Assembly: GCF_001439805.1 (NCBI RefSeq)
Contig: NZ_JYLK01000005.1
Location: 248,001-312,000, forward strand
Source: Pseudomonas trivialis
GTDB taxonomy: Bacteria > Pseudomonadota > Gammaproteobacteria > Pseudomonadales > Pseudomonadaceae
DNA: 64,000 nt
Direction of reading: 5' to 3'
A program made the translations under genes and the position numbers. The notes under the pieces are model-generated. The model was given only the letters and a program-made list of their open reading frames with translations, had not been told where the DNA came from and did no database searches. Below are positions 63,858-64,000 of this stretch, piece by piece (position 1 is the stretch's first letter; each line of letters begins with the position of its first letter).

Positions 63858-64000
63858 GACGGAAATCCGGGGATATAAGAGTGGGATGCTCGCTCTAGAG
63901 CCTCCGTGCTGTTGTGCGATGGCATAGTGACATTATCGAATTGTTTAAAGTTTCATCTCTTCCAAAAATGGTCCTTTATTCGGCAGTCAATTCGACCGGC

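Noticed and set aside
1..64000. CRISPR arrays, IS elements or prophage
   Set aside because: No regularly spaced direct repeats, transposase, integrase or phage structural genes were seen; repeats are of REP and long dispersed types only.

Overview
The window is ordinary-to-accessory chromosome of a Pseudomonas of the fluorescens complex. This rests on the high GC, the many short inverted REP elements built on a GTGGGAGGGGGCTTGC core, a longer dispersed repeat starting TGTGGCGAGCGGGCTTGC, and the gene repertoire (rapA, PiT transporter, a complete pca cluster, Ttg/Emh efflux pump, ornithine-lipid genes, PhaG, RsuA). No prophage, IS element, CRISPR array or rRNA operon was seen. Layout: 1-4 kb holds a truncated MHYT-GGDEF-EAL protein, a YkgJ-type cysteine-cluster protein and an MFS carrier. 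4.2-10.3 kb holds rapA, two small Pseudomonas proteins, an ANR-box-driven candidate small RNA that may be phrS, and a PiT phosphate transporter. 10.6-21.7 kb is a complete protocatechuate branch of the beta-ketoadipate pathway: pcaR, pcaK, then pcaIJF-HG, then pcaT-B-D-C. Together they import 4-hydroxybenzoate/beta-ketoadipate, cleave protocatechuate (HG), cycloisomerise, decarboxylate and hydrolyse (B, C, D), activate with CoA (IJ) and thiolyse (F). PcaR boxes lie at the pcaR and pcaI promoters. 21.7-25 kb holds a polysaccharide-deacetylase lipoprotein, a frameshifted RTX-repeat/M91-protease-like pseudogene and an OprD-family porin. 25.2-31.9 kb is the TtgABC/EmhABC RND pump with its divergent TetR regulator and a recognisable operator. 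32.2-35.5 kb is an arsR-MFS-old-yellow-enzyme operon divergent from acpH, separated by a perfect long inverted repeat. 35.6-38.7 kb has olsBA (ornithine lipid synthesis) divergent from a serine hydrolase, with two oppositely oriented PHO-box-like sites between them. 38.8-41 kb is a lower-GC islet with a PAAR-domain type VI effector candidate and an overlapping membrane immunity candidate. 41-48.7 kb: YceI protein, phospholipase-D-like synthase, BglX, a LemA/TPM operon and a methyltransferase. 48.7-52.4 kb: an orphan FecR beside a wrecked ECF sigma gene, a DUF4917 SIR2-like protein and an iron alcohol dehydrogenase sharing an ANR box. 52.4-64 kb: transporters, LysR regulator, FosA, LysE, DUF4142, iron-permease-like protein, Ogt, HicAB, two conserved hypotheticals, tRNA-Gly(CCC), PhaG, RsuA, a CWC cysteine-rich protein and a chemoreceptor. 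All family names come from reading the translations; no database search was run.
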